Assembly (NCBI GenBank): GCA_004322535.1
Contig: SCUZ01000064.1
Coordinates: 1-64,000, forward strand
Direction: 5' to 3'
Source: Rugosibacter sp.
GTDB lineage: Bacteria > Pseudomonadota > Gammaproteobacteria > Burkholderiales > Rhodocyclaceae
DNA: 64,000 nucleotides
Position numbers and translations under genes: made by a program. Below the pieces are notes generated by a model, which saw only the letters and a list, made by a program, of their open reading frames with translations, did not search any database and was not told where the DNA came from. Of the stretch, positions 10,483 to 19,186 are shown in pieces. Each line of letters begins with the position of its first letter. Within the stretch, counting starts at the first letter, position 1.

Positions 10483-11520
10483 ATGTTTAGTTTCCTCAAA
10501 AAAAAGGACAGGCCCTCCGCGTTGAGCATGCCCGATGCGGCTGACACGGCAACAAGTGCTCACGACGCAACGTCGGCCGCCACACCCGCCGCCACCTCAT
10601 GGCGCGACCGGCTGAAAGCTGGCCTCTCGCGCACGCGCGCAGCGCTCACCACGCCGCTGGGTGAGCTGTTCAGCCGCAATCGAATTGACGAAGCGCTGCT
10701 GGAAGATCTTGAGACCACGCTGCTCACCGCTGATTGTGGCATCGACGCGACGCAATGGTTGCTGGATGAACTCAAATCAGCCGTCAAGAAAAACACGCTC
10801 GAAAGTCCCTCGCAACTACGCCAAGTGCTGGCCGACCGGCTGACGACATTGCTCGCGCCGCTGGAACAACCACTGGATGTGACTGCCCACAAGCCCTTCG
10901 TCATAATGATTGCCGGTGTGAATGGCGCGGGAAAAACCACCTCCATCGGCAAGCTGGCGAAATACTTTCAGAGCCAGGGCAAGAGCGTGCTGCTCGCCGC
11001 AGGCGACACCTTCCGCGCAGCCGCGCGTGAGCAACTCAAAATCTGGGGCGAACGCAATGGCATAGCGGTCATCGCACAAGAATCGGGCGATCCTGCCGCC
11101 GTGGTGTTCGACGCAATCAGCGCCGCGCGCGCGCGCAATATTGATATTGTCCTGGCCGATACCGCAGGCCGCCTGCCCACCCAATTGCACCTGATGGAAG
11201 AAATTGCCAAGGTGCGCCGCGTCATTCAAAAAATCGATGTCACCGGCCCGCATGAAGTCTTACTGGTGCTGGATGCCAACATTGGCCAGAACGCCGTGCA
11301 GCAAGTCAAAGCGTTCGATCAATCCATCCACGTGACGGGTCTCGTACTGACCAAACTGGATGGTACCGCCAAAGGTGGCGTGCTGGCTGCCATCGCCCGC
11401 CAATGCCCCAAGCCCGTACGTTTCATTGGCGTAGGCGAAGGCATTGATGACTTGCAGCCGTTCCGCGTCGATGAGTTTGTCGAGGCGCTCCTGGCAGGAC
11501 CGGAAAATGCCGCCGCTTAA
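10483..11520 (+). CDS. ftsY: signal recognition particle receptor FtsY
   Basis: An SRP-type GTPase that docks ribosome-SRP complexes at the inner membrane for co-translational insertion. It is 345 residues: a short charged N-terminal region (MFSFLKKKDRP), the four-helix N domain, then the G domain. The G domain has G1 GVNGAGKTTSIGKL near 145, DTFRAAA, G3 DTAGRLPTQ near 226, and G4 TKLDGTAKGG near 288. It is divergent from the M16 genes with about 119 bases between. The acidic A domain is short compared with E. coli, as in many betaproteobacteria. Confidence 0.98.
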   Translation: MFSFLKKKDRPSALSMPDAADTATSAHDATSAATPAATSWRDRLKAGLSRTRAALTTPLGELFSRNRIDEALLEDLETTLLTADCGIDATQWLLDELKSAVKKNTLESPSQLRQVLADRLTTLLAPLEQPLDVTAHKPFVIMIAGVNGAGKTTSIGKLAKYFQSQGKSVLLAAGDTFRAAAREQLKIWGERNGIAVIAQESGDPAAVVFDAISAARARNIDIVLADTAGRLPTQLHLMEEIAKVRRVIQKIDVTGPHEVLLVLDANIGQNAVQQVKAFDQSIHVTGLVLTKLDGTAKGGVLAAIARQCPKPVRFIGVGEGIDDLQPFRVDEFVEALLAGPENAAA

Positions 11521-11591
11521 GTAAACAACAGGAGCAAGGACGGGCCGCCTCAAGCACATCGCTATATCATCAGCAGGCTTTTCGCAACAAG

Positions 11592-11939
11592 TCAGCGCAG
11601 ACCTTCCAGAAAAGACGCAGGACCGAAAACGGCAAGCAGCGTCAGATCTTCCTCAATATTGAAGAAGGAATGATCGGTTGTTGCACTAACAAAAAGCACC
11701 ATGCCGGGTCGCACTTCACGCTCATCGTTACCCATACGCAGCCGGGCGAACCCGTCAAGAACGATGTAAATTTCATCTTCCAGGTGCGGCGCCTGCATAT
11801 CCCGCGCGCCAGCAGGCAGTCGATACATTGCGCAGGATATTTGCGAAGACCGCAAAAATTCCACGAAACGCGGCTCTGTACCTTCAACTTGTTTTCTCAG
11901 ATCAGCGAGGTCAAACACTTGCCAAGCATGTGCGGACAT
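11592..11939 (-). CDS. small cupin-domain protein
   Basis: About 115 residues forming a single cupin barrel: APHLEDEIYIVLDGFARLRMG (with the H-x-E-D-E type first metal motif) and PGMVLFVSATTDHSFFNIEEDLTLL (second motif with His). The protein may be a metal-dependent sugar or small-molecule binding enzyme; the substrate cannot be inferred. I prefer the start M-SAHAWQVFDL at 11939 because AGAAAGG lies six bases upstream; a longer frame reaches 12044. It stands alone between ftsY and the GST gene. Confidence 0.8.
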   Translation of the reverse strand: MSAHAWQVFDLADLRKQVEGTEPRFVEFLRSSQISCAMYRLPAGARDMQAPHLEDEIYIVLDGFARLRMGNDEREVRPGMVLFVSATTDHSFFNIEEDLTLLAVFGPASFLEGLR

Positions 11940-12231
11940 ACGATACCTTTCTTTACGCCTTGCGCCATGGGTGAGTTCGGCATCCCGGACTGCGCCCATC
12001 GACAGCGAAAGCGGTATTTCGAATAGCCGGTTGGCACAAGACAAGAACAGTGACTGCTTTCAGTTTATAGACACAACCCCTCATCGGCAACTTGTCTGAT
12101 AAATATCCGTTACTGCGCTAGCGAGTAGCAGTAACCGGATGACTGCAAGAACGGCCCCCTTCTAGTTTTAACTTCTCCCACTTTGGCGCGTAAGCGGGAT
12201 TTGCGCACTAGGATAGTGCGCCGGTATGCGA
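11940..12231. other. intergenic region between cupin and GST genes with one stem-loop
   Basis: About 290 bases without a convincing gene. An imperfect inverted repeat at 12107-12138 (CCGTTACTGC against GCAGTAACCGG, one bulged base) is followed on the minus strand by an A/T run, and may end the GST transcript. The rest should hold the cupin promoter; I see no clear consensus. Confidence 0.45.
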
Positions 12232-12894
12232 TCAAAACTCGACTTCAAGCTCCTCAATATCGGTCGGCTCAAGTTTTGCCGCAGCAATCCACTCGTGCAT
12301 TTCGGGCATGGCGATCACTGTTTGGCAATAAGCAGCACAAACGGGGTCGAGCTCAACGCTGTAGGTCAGAAACCGCGTGACTACCGGCGCATACATGGCG
12401 TCAGCCATGCCGCGCTGCTTGCCGAACAGCCAAGGCCCGCCGTAGCGGGTAAGACAATCGCGCCAGATGTCAGTAATACGCTCGATGTCGCCTTTGGCAC
12501 GCGACCAAATTGCAAAGTTTTTTACTGTGGTACTGAGATTCATCGGCAGTGCCGAGCGCAGGGCAGAAAATCCAGAGTGCATTTCACCGCAGATAGAACG
12601 GCAGTGTGCACGCGCAGCCTGATCAGCAGGCAGCAAGCCAGCTTTCGGTTTGATCTCGTCAAGATATTCAGCGATAGCCAAGGTGTCCCAGACGGAAATA
12701 CCATCGTGTTCCAACCGGGGCACAAGAACCGATGGCGAAAGCAACAGCAACTCAGCCTTGGCCGACGCATCATCAGTAGCAACCAGCCGCTCGGTGAATG
12801 GCAATCCTGCAAAGCGCACCAACAACCAGCCGCGCAAAGACCATGAAGAATAATTTTTGCTGCTCAAGGTGAGGCTTGCTTTGGCCTTGGTCAT
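12232..12894 (-). CDS. glutathione S-transferase family protein
   Basis: About 220 residues. The N-terminal thioredoxin-like domain has SKNYSSWSLRGWLL (a Ser near the usual catalytic position) and the cis-Pro motif VLVPRLEHDGISVWDTLAIAEYLDE, which binds the glutathione gamma-Glu. The C-terminal helical domain follows (SICGEMHSGFSALRSALP). The start at 12894 is supported by GGAG seven bases upstream; the longer open frame has no such site. It is divergent from the PHB depolymerase gene. Substrate is not predictable. Confidence 0.9.
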   Translation of the reverse strand: MTKAKASLTLSSKNYSSWSLRGWLLVRFAGLPFTERLVATDDASAKAELLLLSPSVLVPRLEHDGISVWDTLAIAEYLDEIKPKAGLLPADQAARAHCRSICGEMHSGFSALRSALPMNLSTTVKNFAIWSRAKGDIERITDIWRDCLTRYGGPWLFGKQRGMADAMYAPVVTRFLTYSVELDPVCAAYCQTVIAMPEMHEWIAAAKLEPTDIEELEVEF

Positions 12895-12949
12895 GGGAAA
12901 CTCCAGTATCCGCGAAGAATGAAGGCCCCAATCAGGCCAGGGCTTGTTA

Positions 12950-12966
12950 AAGGGATAATATCCCTT
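12950..12966. promoter_or_regulatory. perfect palindrome between divergent GST and phaZ genes
   Basis: Arms AAGGGATA and TATCCCTT surround a single central A. It lies about 55 bases before the GST start and 140 before phaZ, where an operator for a dimeric regulator would sit. No known consensus is assigned. Confidence 0.4.
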
Positions 12967-13103
12967 CTTCGTGGTATTGTTGCAGAATGTCGTAAAGCAA
13001 AGTGCGTACCATGGAATTTGGTTCCAGTTTGACTTCCCGAAAAAATGAAGCCCATGCACGTATCTTGCTAGTACTAGTAGCACCCCTAATTGGGAAAGGA
13101 TTC

Positions 13104-14345
13104 ATGTTGATTGCTGCAGTTGCGCCCCACTACCAGATGTATCAGGCTCTTTTTGATGCCTGTTATCCTGCGCGCAGCACCGCCCGTGTGCTCGCCCCTT
13201 GGTTGCGCCAAACCATGTCCTGGCTGCCGGATAGCATCACCGTGCGCAAACTGACCGCCCTGTGCGAGGCAGTTGCTTTAGCGGGTCTGACACATGAGCG
13301 GCCAGGTTTCGGCATTGACACGATTGAAATAGAGGGACAAAAAATCACTGTGCATGAAGAGGCGGCGCACGTCACACCCTTCGCCACCTTGCTGCACTTT
13401 CGTAAAGACACGTCCAACCCCGGCCCCAAGGTGCTGCTAATCGCGCCTATCTCGGGCCACTTTGCTACCCTGCTTGCCAGTACCGCACGCACACTGCTCC
13501 AGCATCACGATGTGTACATCACCGACTGGCATAACATCCGTGATGTACCTCTGAGTGCGGGTACCTTCGACATGAATGCCTTCATTGGTCATTTGATCGA
13601 ATTTATTGACTGGCTGGGGCCGGAAACTCACCTGGTTTCCATTTGCCAGCCAACGGTTGGCACGCTCGCAGCAGTTGCCGTCATGGCCGCAGAGCAAAGC
13701 CCCAACCAGCCGCGCAGCATGACGTTAATGGCAGGGCCGATTGACTGCCGTATTAACCCCAGCGTCGTCAACAAGCTGGCAACAGATAAACCGATTGAGT
13801 GGTTTGAAGAGAACTTGATTGGCCTGGTGCCTTTGCGTTACAAAGGTGCTTTGCGCCGCGTGTATCCGGGCTATTTGCAGATCTCCGCTTTTTTGAGCAT
13901 GAACGCTGAACGGCATAGAGACTCATTTCGCAACATGTACGCTAGCCGGGTGAATGGTGACCATGCCAAGGCCGAAAGCATCAAGGATTTTTACTCGGAA
14001 TATCTGGCGATGATGGATATGCCCGCTGAATTTTATCTTGAAACCGTGCGCCTCGTTTTTCAGGAGCATGCACTGCCCTTGGGAAAACTTGAATACCGTG
14101 GCAAGCGGGTAGATCCTTCGGCAATTCGTCGTACAGCGTTGTTTACGATAGAAGGCGAGAAGGATGACATTTGTTCCATCGGCCAGACGCTGTCGGCGCA
14201 TGATCTGTGTAGCAAGCTCGCGCCTTATCGCAAGCAACATCATCTTCAACCCGGTGCCGGCCACTACGGTGTATTCAATGGCAAACGCTGGGATAGGCAG
14301 ATCTACCCACGCGTGCGAGCCTTTATTCATGATTTCAATGAATAG
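13104..14345 (+). CDS. phaZ: intracellular polyhydroxybutyrate depolymerase
   Basis: About 413 residues, similar in plan to the intracellular PhaZ of Cupriavidus, which mobilises amorphous PHB granules. It is an alpha/beta hydrolase whose nucleophile is Cys instead of Ser in the elbow (VSICQPTVGT). The Asp (EGEKDDICS) and His (PGAGHYGVFNG) of the triad are visible near the C-terminus. The start at 13104 (M-LIAAVAPHYQMY) has GGAAAGGA upstream. The longer open frame from 13002 adds residues untypical of the family. It implies carbon storage as PHB; no synthase or phasin gene is in the window. Confidence 0.92.
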   Translation: MLIAAVAPHYQMYQALFDACYPARSTARVLAPWLRQTMSWLPDSITVRKLTALCEAVALAGLTHERPGFGIDTIEIEGQKITVHEEAAHVTPFATLLHFRKDTSNPGPKVLLIAPISGHFATLLASTARTLLQHHDVYITDWHNIRDVPLSAGTFDMNAFIGHLIEFIDWLGPETHLVSICQPTVGTLAAVAVMAAEQSPNQPRSMTLMAGPIDCRINPSVVNKLATDKPIEWFEENLIGLVPLRYKGALRRVYPGYLQISAFLSMNAERHRDSFRNMYASRVNGDHAKAESIKDFYSEYLAMMDMPAEFYLETVRLVFQEHALPLGKLEYRGKRVDPSAIRRTALFTIEGEKDDICSIGQTLSAHDLCSKLAPYRKQHHLQPGAGHYGVFNGKRWDRQIYPRVRAFIHDFNE

Positions 14346-14367
14346 CTAATTATCGAATACATAAAGT

Positions 14368-14396
14368 AAAAGTCGGCTTTGGTGATGCGGCGCGAA
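14368..14396 (+). repeat. dispersed element copy 5, intergenic between phaZ and ftsE
   Basis: AAAAGTCGGCTTTGGTGATG then CGGCGCGAA. It lies 23 bases after the phaZ stop and before the ftsE promoter region. Two core positions differ (GCG to CTT region). Confidence 0.75.
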
Positions 14397-14433
14397 AGGT
14401 GTCGCAGTAGACGATAAACTCTGTCCTGAACTT

Positions 14434-14472
14434 GATGGTCAACCTTGACCATCTGCGCAAAATCCCTACAAA
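14434..14472 (+). promoter_or_regulatory. palindrome and likely promoter of ftsE
   Basis: A perfect inverted repeat with 9-bp arms (GATGGTCAA, two bases, TTGACCATC; 14434-14453) contains a -35 box TTGACC. TACAAA lies 16 bases further as a possible -10 (14467-14472). The leader to the ftsE ATG would be only a few bases. The palindrome could be an operator; it has no U-tract, so it is not a good phaZ terminator. Confidence 0.45.
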
Positions 14473-14484
14473 CCCTTTCGACCC

Positions 14485-15132
14485 ATGATTCGTTTTGACC
14501 GCGTCGCCAAACGTTATCCCCCGGGCATTGATGCCTTATCTGCGCTAAGCTTTGAAATGACAGCGGGCGACATGTTGATTGTCAGCGGCCACTCGGGTGC
14601 CGGGAAATCGACGTTGATCAAGCTTGTTGCCGCGATCGAGAAACCAACGTCCGGTGCAGTGCTGGTCGGTGGGCAAAATGTCGGTACACTTTCGCGCTCG
14701 GCCCTACCTTTCTTGCGCCGACGTCTGGGACTTGTGTTGCAAGATCAAAAACTACTTTTCGATCGTTCGGTTTTTGAAAATGTCATGCTCCCACTGTCCA
14801 TTACTGGCTTTCCTCCCAAAGAAGCCATGCAGCGCGTCAGGGCTGCGCTGGATAAAGTCGGTTTGGCTATGCGCGAAAAAGCGCTACCGATTGCACTGTC
14901 TGGTGGTGAACAACAACGTCTCGCCATTGCCCGCGCCGTCGTTAGCCGCCCTGCACTACTTCTCGCGGATGAACCCACAGCACACCTTGATGCTGAAACA
15001 GCAGCCGGTGTCGCACGCATTTTTCACGAATTTCATCGCGCCGGCGTCACCGTGTTGATTGCAACCTATGACGGCCACTTATTTCCTGATGCGCGAACGC
15101 TCCGCCTGGATCACGGATACTCAGTAGCATGA
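14485..15132 (+). CDS. ftsE: cell-division ABC transporter ATP-binding protein FtsE
   Basis: The cytoplasmic ATPase of the FtsEX complex, which activates peptidoglycan amidases at the septum. At 215 residues it has Walker [11 protein letters not shown]-loop [19 protein letters not shown], signature [14 protein letters not shown], and Walker [13 protein letters not shown]. It starts at a normal position ([14 protein letters not shown]). It is followed 20 bases later by ftsX. Confidence 0.96.
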   Translation: MIRFDRVAKRYPPGIDALSALSFEMTAGDMLIVSGHSGAGKSTLIKLVAAIEKPTSGAVLVGGQNVGTLSRSALPFLRRRLGLVLQDQKLLFDRSVFENVMLPLSITGFPPKEAMQRVRAALDKVGLAMREKALPIALSGGEQQRLAIARAVVSRPALLLADEPTAHLDAETAAGVARIFHEFHRAGVTVLIATYDGHLFPDARTLRLDHGYSVA

Positions 15133-15151
15133 TGGCTGCCTTGAATTTCCA

Positions 15152-16051
15152 ATGAACATCTGGCTCGTTCATCATGACCGTGCCTTGCGAATGGCCTTAC
15201 GCCGACTAATCGCAGCACCGCTAACCACGCTATTGTCGCTGCTGGCCATCGGCGTTGCGCTAGCGCTCCCCGCTGGCGGCCAGATGCTGCTAAGCAATGT
15301 CCAGCGGCTTATGGGCAGCACGTCTGCTACGCCGCAAATTTCCGTATTCATGGCAGCAGATGCAGGACGCGGTGCAGCGACCGAACTAGGTGCCCGCTTA
15401 AAAAAACATCCGGCCGTAAAACAGCAACGCTTTCTCCCGCGCGAAGACACCTTGCAGCGAATGAAAGCCAATGCAGGCTTGCGAGAAGTCATTGATGTCT
15501 TGCCAGACAACCCATTTCCCGATGCGTTTATTGTCACAGCCATTGACGATCAGCCCGCAACCCTTGATTTGCTGGTCGAAGAATTTCGTCAATGGCCTAA
15601 AGTCGCACATGTTCAGCTCGATTCAGCGTGGGCTAGAAGACTGGAAGCCTTGCTTCGCCTGGGCCGAAATGCTGTCATTCTGCTGGGCGGATTATTGGCT
15701 ACCGGATTGATTGCCATCACCTTCAATATTATTCGCATGCAAGTTTTAACTCATCGCGCTGAAATTGAAGTGTCACAACTGCTAGGCGCGACCAACGGAT
15801 TTATTCGCCGGCCTTTCCTGTATTTTGGTGCCTTACTGGGTTTTGCAGGTGGCGCCACGGCATGGTTGCTGATTGCCGCTGCTGCGTGGTGGCTGCGCAC
15901 CCCGCTAGATGACCTGTTGCACTTGTATGAATTCACCTTTTCCCTACAGTCTTTGGGCCTGGCGGACTCTGCGGTGTTGCTAGGCATAGCAACCGGACTT
16001 GGCTGGTTAGGCGCATTGTTATCACTTGGGCAACATTTGCGCCATTCCTGA
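15152..16051 (+). CDS. ftsX: cell-division permease FtsX
   Basis: The inner-membrane partner of FtsE. It is 299 residues: a cytoplasmic N-terminus, TM1 (PLTTLLSLLAIGVALALPAG), a periplasmic domain of about 130 residues that binds the murein hydrolase activator, then three further membrane helices (GRNAVILLGGLLATGLIAITF, YFGALLGFAGGATAWLLIAAAA, SAVLLGIATGLGWLGALL). The plan matches the family. Confidence 0.95.
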   Translation: MNIWLVHHDRALRMALRRLIAAPLTTLLSLLAIGVALALPAGGQMLLSNVQRLMGSTSATPQISVFMAADAGRGAATELGARLKKHPAVKQQRFLPREDTLQRMKANAGLREVIDVLPDNPFPDAFIVTAIDDQPATLDLLVEEFRQWPKVAHVQLDSAWARRLEALLRLGRNAVILLGGLLATGLIAITFNIIRMQVLTHRAEIEVSQLLGATNGFIRRPFLYFGALLGFAGGATAWLLIAAAAWWLRTPLDDLLHLYEFTFSLQSLGLADSAVLLGIATGLGWLGALLSLGQHLRHS

Positions 16052-16100
16052 CGCGCTTTCCAGACATTAGCGGCCAGCTAAAAGGGAACTTACACAGCTA

Positions 16101-16127
16101 TTGGCACTCTCACCCGTGGAGTGCTAA
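16101..16127 (+). promoter_or_regulatory. CIRCE operator (HrcA site) of rpoH
   Basis: TTGGCACTC, nine bases, GAGTGCTAA: one mismatch from the CIRCE consensus TTAGCACTC-N9-GAGTGCTAA. HrcA binds CIRCE and represses heat-shock genes. Published comparative work reports HrcA control of rpoH in betaproteobacteria, and this site fits it. Confidence 0.93.
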
Positions 16128-16130
16128 TAT
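16101..16130 (+). promoter_or_regulatory. rpoH promoter embedded in CIRCE
   Basis: TTGGCA (-35, 16101-16106) and TAATAT (-10, 16125-16130) are separated by 18 bases. The -35 box is the left arm of CIRCE, and the -10 box starts in the right arm, so HrcA binding would occlude RNA polymerase. A strong GAGGAGGT ribosome site lies just before the ATG. Confidence 0.7.
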
Positions 16131-16151
16131 AGTTTCCGAGGAGGTAGAACC

Positions 16152-17066
16152 ATGGCTTACGCGTTATCTCACCAGCAGTTTCCAACCATTTCCGGTAGCG
16201 GAAGTATTGAGGCTTATATTTCAGCCGCGAATCGTATGCCTATGCTTAGTGAAGCGGAAGAGCTTGCCTTGGCACGCCGTTTGGCCGAGAAAGGCGATAT
16301 TGAAGCGGCACGGGCTTTAGTGACTTCCCATTTGCGGTTAGTCATTGCGATTGCTCGCGGCTATTTAGGTTATGGCTTGCCTCACGCTGATTTGATTCAG
16401 GAAGGCAATATCGGCCTGATGAAAGCAGTGAAGCGTTTCGATCCAAACCGCGGGGTACGTCTGGTTTCTTTTGCTATGCACTGGATCAAGGCCGAGATTC
16501 ATGAGTACATTATCAAAAACTGGCGGCTTGTTAAAATTGCCACGACCAAGGCCCAGCGAAAACTGTTTTTCAACTTGCGTAGTATCAAGGCATCATTAGC
16601 ACAGCAAGATGAATCGCTACCCGGTTCACAACGGAATTTTGGCACGCTTGATGTCGATGGCGTAAACATGATCGCGCAACGGCTGGGTGTAAAGCCGGAG
16701 GAAGTCATCGAGATGGAAACCCGCTTCACGGGTGCCGACGTATCACTAGAGCCGGCCTCTGACGATGATGAAGATCGTTTTGCCCCGATTGCCTATCTTA
16801 CCGCTGACAGTTGTGGTGAGCCCGTAGCTATTCTTGAGCGTAAGGAATTTGATCACTTGCAAGAGGAAGGGCTGCAAGGAGCTTTGGCCAGCCTTGATGA
16901 GCGTAGCCGTGAAATTATTCAGCGCCGCTGGTTGGTACGCGAGGAGGATTCCGTTGCAACGCTGCATGAACTTGCTACGGAGTATGGTGTTTCAGCCGAA
17001 CGTATCCGCCAGATTGAGGCTAAAGCACTCCAAAAAATGAAAGGTGCATTACTTGCCGCAGCTTGA
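16152..17066 (+). CDS. rpoH: heat-shock sigma factor RpoH (sigma-32)
   Basis: Directs RNA polymerase to chaperone and protease genes after heat or protein stress. The protein is 304 residues. Region 1.2 is GSGSIEAYISAANRMPMLSEAEE. Region 2 has LRLVIAIARGYLGYGLPHADLIQEGNIGLMKAVKRFDP and VSFAMHWIKAEIHEYI. The family-specific RpoH box (AQRKLFFNLRS) follows near residue 135. The C-terminal region 4 helix-turn-helix is EYGVSAERIRQIEAKALQKMK. Control by a CIRCE-covered promoter makes HrcA a direct regulator. A bidirectional terminator follows. Confidence 0.98.
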   Translation: MAYALSHQQFPTISGSGSIEAYISAANRMPMLSEAEELALARRLAEKGDIEAARALVTSHLRLVIAIARGYLGYGLPHADLIQEGNIGLMKAVKRFDPNRGVRLVSFAMHWIKAEIHEYIIKNWRLVKIATTKAQRKLFFNLRSIKASLAQQDESLPGSQRNFGTLDVDGVNMIAQRLGVKPEEVIEMETRFTGADVSLEPASDDDEDRFAPIAYLTADSCGEPVAILERKEFDHLQEEGLQGALASLDERSREIIQRRWLVREEDSVATLHELATEYGVSAERIRQIEAKALQKMKGALLAAA

Positions 17067-17094
17067 TGCAGGTTAAGACCACCAGCGATTCAAT

Positions 17095-17125
17095 AAAAAA
17101 GGCAGCCACGCTGCCTTTTTTATTT
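17095..17125. terminator. bidirectional terminator between rpoH and the SCO gene
   Basis: AAAAAAGGCAGC, loop CAC, GCTGCCTTTTTT: a 12-bp stem with U-tracts in both directions. The right arm overlaps the stop codon of the convergent SCO gene (17120-17122). Confidence 0.9.
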
Positions 17126-17695
17126 TCCCGCGAGAAGCTGGTTGATGTCTTCGGCAATGCGCTGGGGGGAGTCTCCGTATTTTAAATACAAGCGCAACCG
17201 GCCAGCCGGGTCATATAGATAGCTGCCCGTCGAATGATCGATAGAGTAACGCCCAGGCAGGGTTCCATCCTGTTTTTTGTAGAACACCTTAAAAGCTTTC
17301 GCAACTGCCTCAGTTTCAGTAGCGCTACCGCTCAAGCCCAGGAAAGATGGGTGAAAAGAAGGCACATACTGGGCTAAAAGCGCTGCTGTATCGCGCTCTG
17401 GATCAAGCGTTATAAAAAGTACTTGTACGCGGTCAGCGTTCTTTCCCAAGAGTTTCAGGGTTTCTTGCAAAACACTAAGCGTCGTCGGGCAAACATCAGG
17501 ACATTGGGTATACCCAAAAAAAACGATGGCAACCTTACCCTTGAAATCTGACAGCCGACGTTGTTTACCACTTGTATCTTTCAACGAAAAATCTACCCCG
17601 ATTGAGCTACCGGTCAGATCTGTTGCATTAAAGTGGGCAGGAGTGCCGCATCCCACGCTGAGAAAAGTAGCAAGCAAAAGAAAAAAGTATCGCAT
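17120..17695 (-). CDS. SCO1/SenC/PrrC copper chaperone lipoprotein
   Basis: About 191 residues, delivering copper to the CuA centre of cytochrome oxidase subunit II, or acting as thiol reductant there. N-terminal lipobox SVGC after a hydrophobic stretch indicates membrane tethering. The copper ligands are CPDVC (C-x3-C) near residue 80 and the later His in YSIDHSTGSYLYDP. The start at 17695 overlaps the cyoE stop (TAATG), so it is translationally coupled. The longer upstream frame lies inside cyoE. Confidence 0.95.
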   Translation of the reverse strand: MRYFFLLLATFLSVGCGTPAHFNATDLTGSSIGVDFSLKDTSGKQRRLSDFKGKVAIVFFGYTQCPDVCPTTLSVLQETLKLLGKNADRVQVLFITLDPERDTAALLAQYVPSFHPSFLGLSGSATETEAVAKAFKVFYKKQDGTLPGRYSIDHSTGSYLYDPAGRLRLYLKYGDSPQRIAEDINQLLAGK

Positions 17696-18603
17696 TAAGG
17701 GATGTAATGATCTATAAGGAGTACGGCAAATAGTACTGATAAATAAATAATAGAAAAATGAAACGTTTTTTTGGCCAAAAGATCGCTGTAATTGCGCCAT
17801 ATTTTCCATGAGTAAACTAGGAATATGCCGTCCAGCAGAAGGGCACTCATCAGGTAAAACAATCCGCTCATGCCAATAATAAAAGGCATAAGCGTCACCG
17901 CTGTCAGCAAGATGGTATATAGAAAAACATGCAGCCGGGTGAACTCAGGGCCATGTGTCACCGGCAACATGGGCACGCCCGCTGCAGCATATTCTTCGGT
18001 GCGATAAAGCGCTAGCGCCCAAAAATGGGGGGGCGTCCAAAGGAAAATAATCAGCACTAAAACCCATGCCTCTGCCGGCACAGAGTTAGTGATTGCTGCC
18101 CAGCCTAAAGCCGGCGGCATGGCGCCGGATAAACCGCCAATCACAATATTCTGCGGTGTCCGTGGTTTTAAAAATAAGGTGTAAATAACGGCATAGCCAA
18201 CAAATGTGGCGAGGGTCAATATCGCTGTTAGCGTATTAACCCATACCAGTAAAATGATCATTCCCAGCGCACCTAAAACAGAAGACCAACCAAGCGCCGC
18301 ACCGACACTGATAGCACCTCGCGCAGTTGGACGACTGCGCGTGCGCGCCATGCGCTGATCAATTTTTAGCTCGACTAAGCAATTAAAAGCTGCGGCGGCG
18401 GCAGAAACAAGACCGATCCCGGTGGTCGCCGCAAAGACTCGCCAAAAAGTCAGATTCTCGCTTGGCGCCAGTAACATCCCGATCACCGCACAGAAAACAA
18501 TGAGCGAGATCACCCGCGGCTTGGTCAGCGTCAGATAGTCACTAACCAGCGATCCAAAACTGGCGTCGGGCGATGCAGGAGGAAGTGTGGTAGCTGTGGT
18601 CAT
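17695..18603 (-). CDS. cyoE: protoheme IX farnesyltransferase (heme O synthase)
   Basis: Also called CtaB. It adds a farnesyl group to heme b to give heme o, the precursor of heme a for the aa3 oxidase. The protein is 302 residues with about nine membrane helices. [17 protein letters not shown] marks the N-terminus, and the prenyltransferase Asp motif is [19 protein letters not shown]. Heme A synthase (ctaA), normally next to this gene, is missing here, leaving only 16 bases between cyoE and the upstream gene. Confidence 0.96.
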   Translation of the reverse strand: MTTATTLPPASPDASFGSLVSDYLTLTKPRVISLIVFCAVIGMLLAPSENLTFWRVFAATTGIGLVSAAAAAFNCLVELKIDQRMARTRSRPTARGAISVGAALGWSSVLGALGMIILLVWVNTLTAILTLATFVGYAVIYTLFLKPRTPQNIVIGGLSGAMPPALGWAAITNSVPAEAWVLVLIIFLWTPPHFWALALYRTEEYAAAGVPMLPVTHGPEFTRLHVFLYTILLTAVTLMPFIIGMSGLFYLMSALLLDGIFLVYSWKIWRNYSDLLAKKTFHFSIIYLSVLFAVLLIDHYIP

Positions 18604-18619
18604 GATCTGTATTTAAAAT

Positions 18620-19186
18620 CTAGCCTATTCCAGAAAACCGCAGTAAACGGCTCATATCCTTGAGAATGTCTTTCGGCGCAGACCGATCATCGTACCGCAT
18701 GACGAGATTACCCAGCGGATCAATCACAAAAATGCATGCACCAGGATCGGTACCTAACGGCAGCTGCGCAAGACTGGCGAGATTAGAGACTCGCGCCAAA
18801 TGAAGACCGGGGTGCAGTTTTAACAGTTGGGGGGCAGGCTGCCCATCGCCCAGAATCACCCACGCCCGCTCGATACGATCCATACTTTCACCTTGAGCGG
18901 TGCGGATTTGGCGCATTAAATACAACTTATTCTGGCACCTGGCATCACAGCTGGCAGTTTGCACCGTGAGGAAAACCCATTTTTTTTTCACGCCTTCTGC
19001 CAGCATTTTGACAGGAGTTACGCCCTCAAGCGCCAATAGTTGCAATCCAGCAGAGCGCGTTTCGAGCAGCTCGCCTTTATTTATTTGCGCTGCCGGCTTC
19101 CACCATGCATAAAACACATAGGGGCCTATCGCCAGAAATAAGCCTATGAGGAAAAATAACACCATTACTCGTTGTGCTTTAGTCAT
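18620..19186 (-). CDS. cox-cluster membrane-anchored protein with CxxxC motif
   Basis: 188 residues: one N-terminal membrane helix (VMVLFFLIGLFLAIGPYVFYAWW), then a periplasmic domain. The domain has VFLTVQTASCDARCQNKLYLMRQI (C-x3-C), and near the end CIFVIDPLGNLVMRYDDR. The motif and the GNLVMRY strand resemble SCO/thioredoxin-fold proteins. Proteins of this kind sit between SURF1 and ctaA/ctaB in many betaproteobacterial cox loci; function is not established. A role in copper or thiol handling for oxidase assembly is inference. The start overlaps the SURF1 stop by four bases. Confidence 0.85.
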   Translation of the reverse strand: MTKAQRVMVLFFLIGLFLAIGPYVFYAWWKPAAQINKGELLETRSAGLQLLALEGVTPVKMLAEGVKKKWVFLTVQTASCDARCQNKLYLMRQIRTAQGESMDRIERAWVILGDGQPAPQLLKLHPGLHLARVSNLASLAQLPLGTDPGACIFVIDPLGNLVMRYDDRSAPKDILKDMSRLLRFSGIG

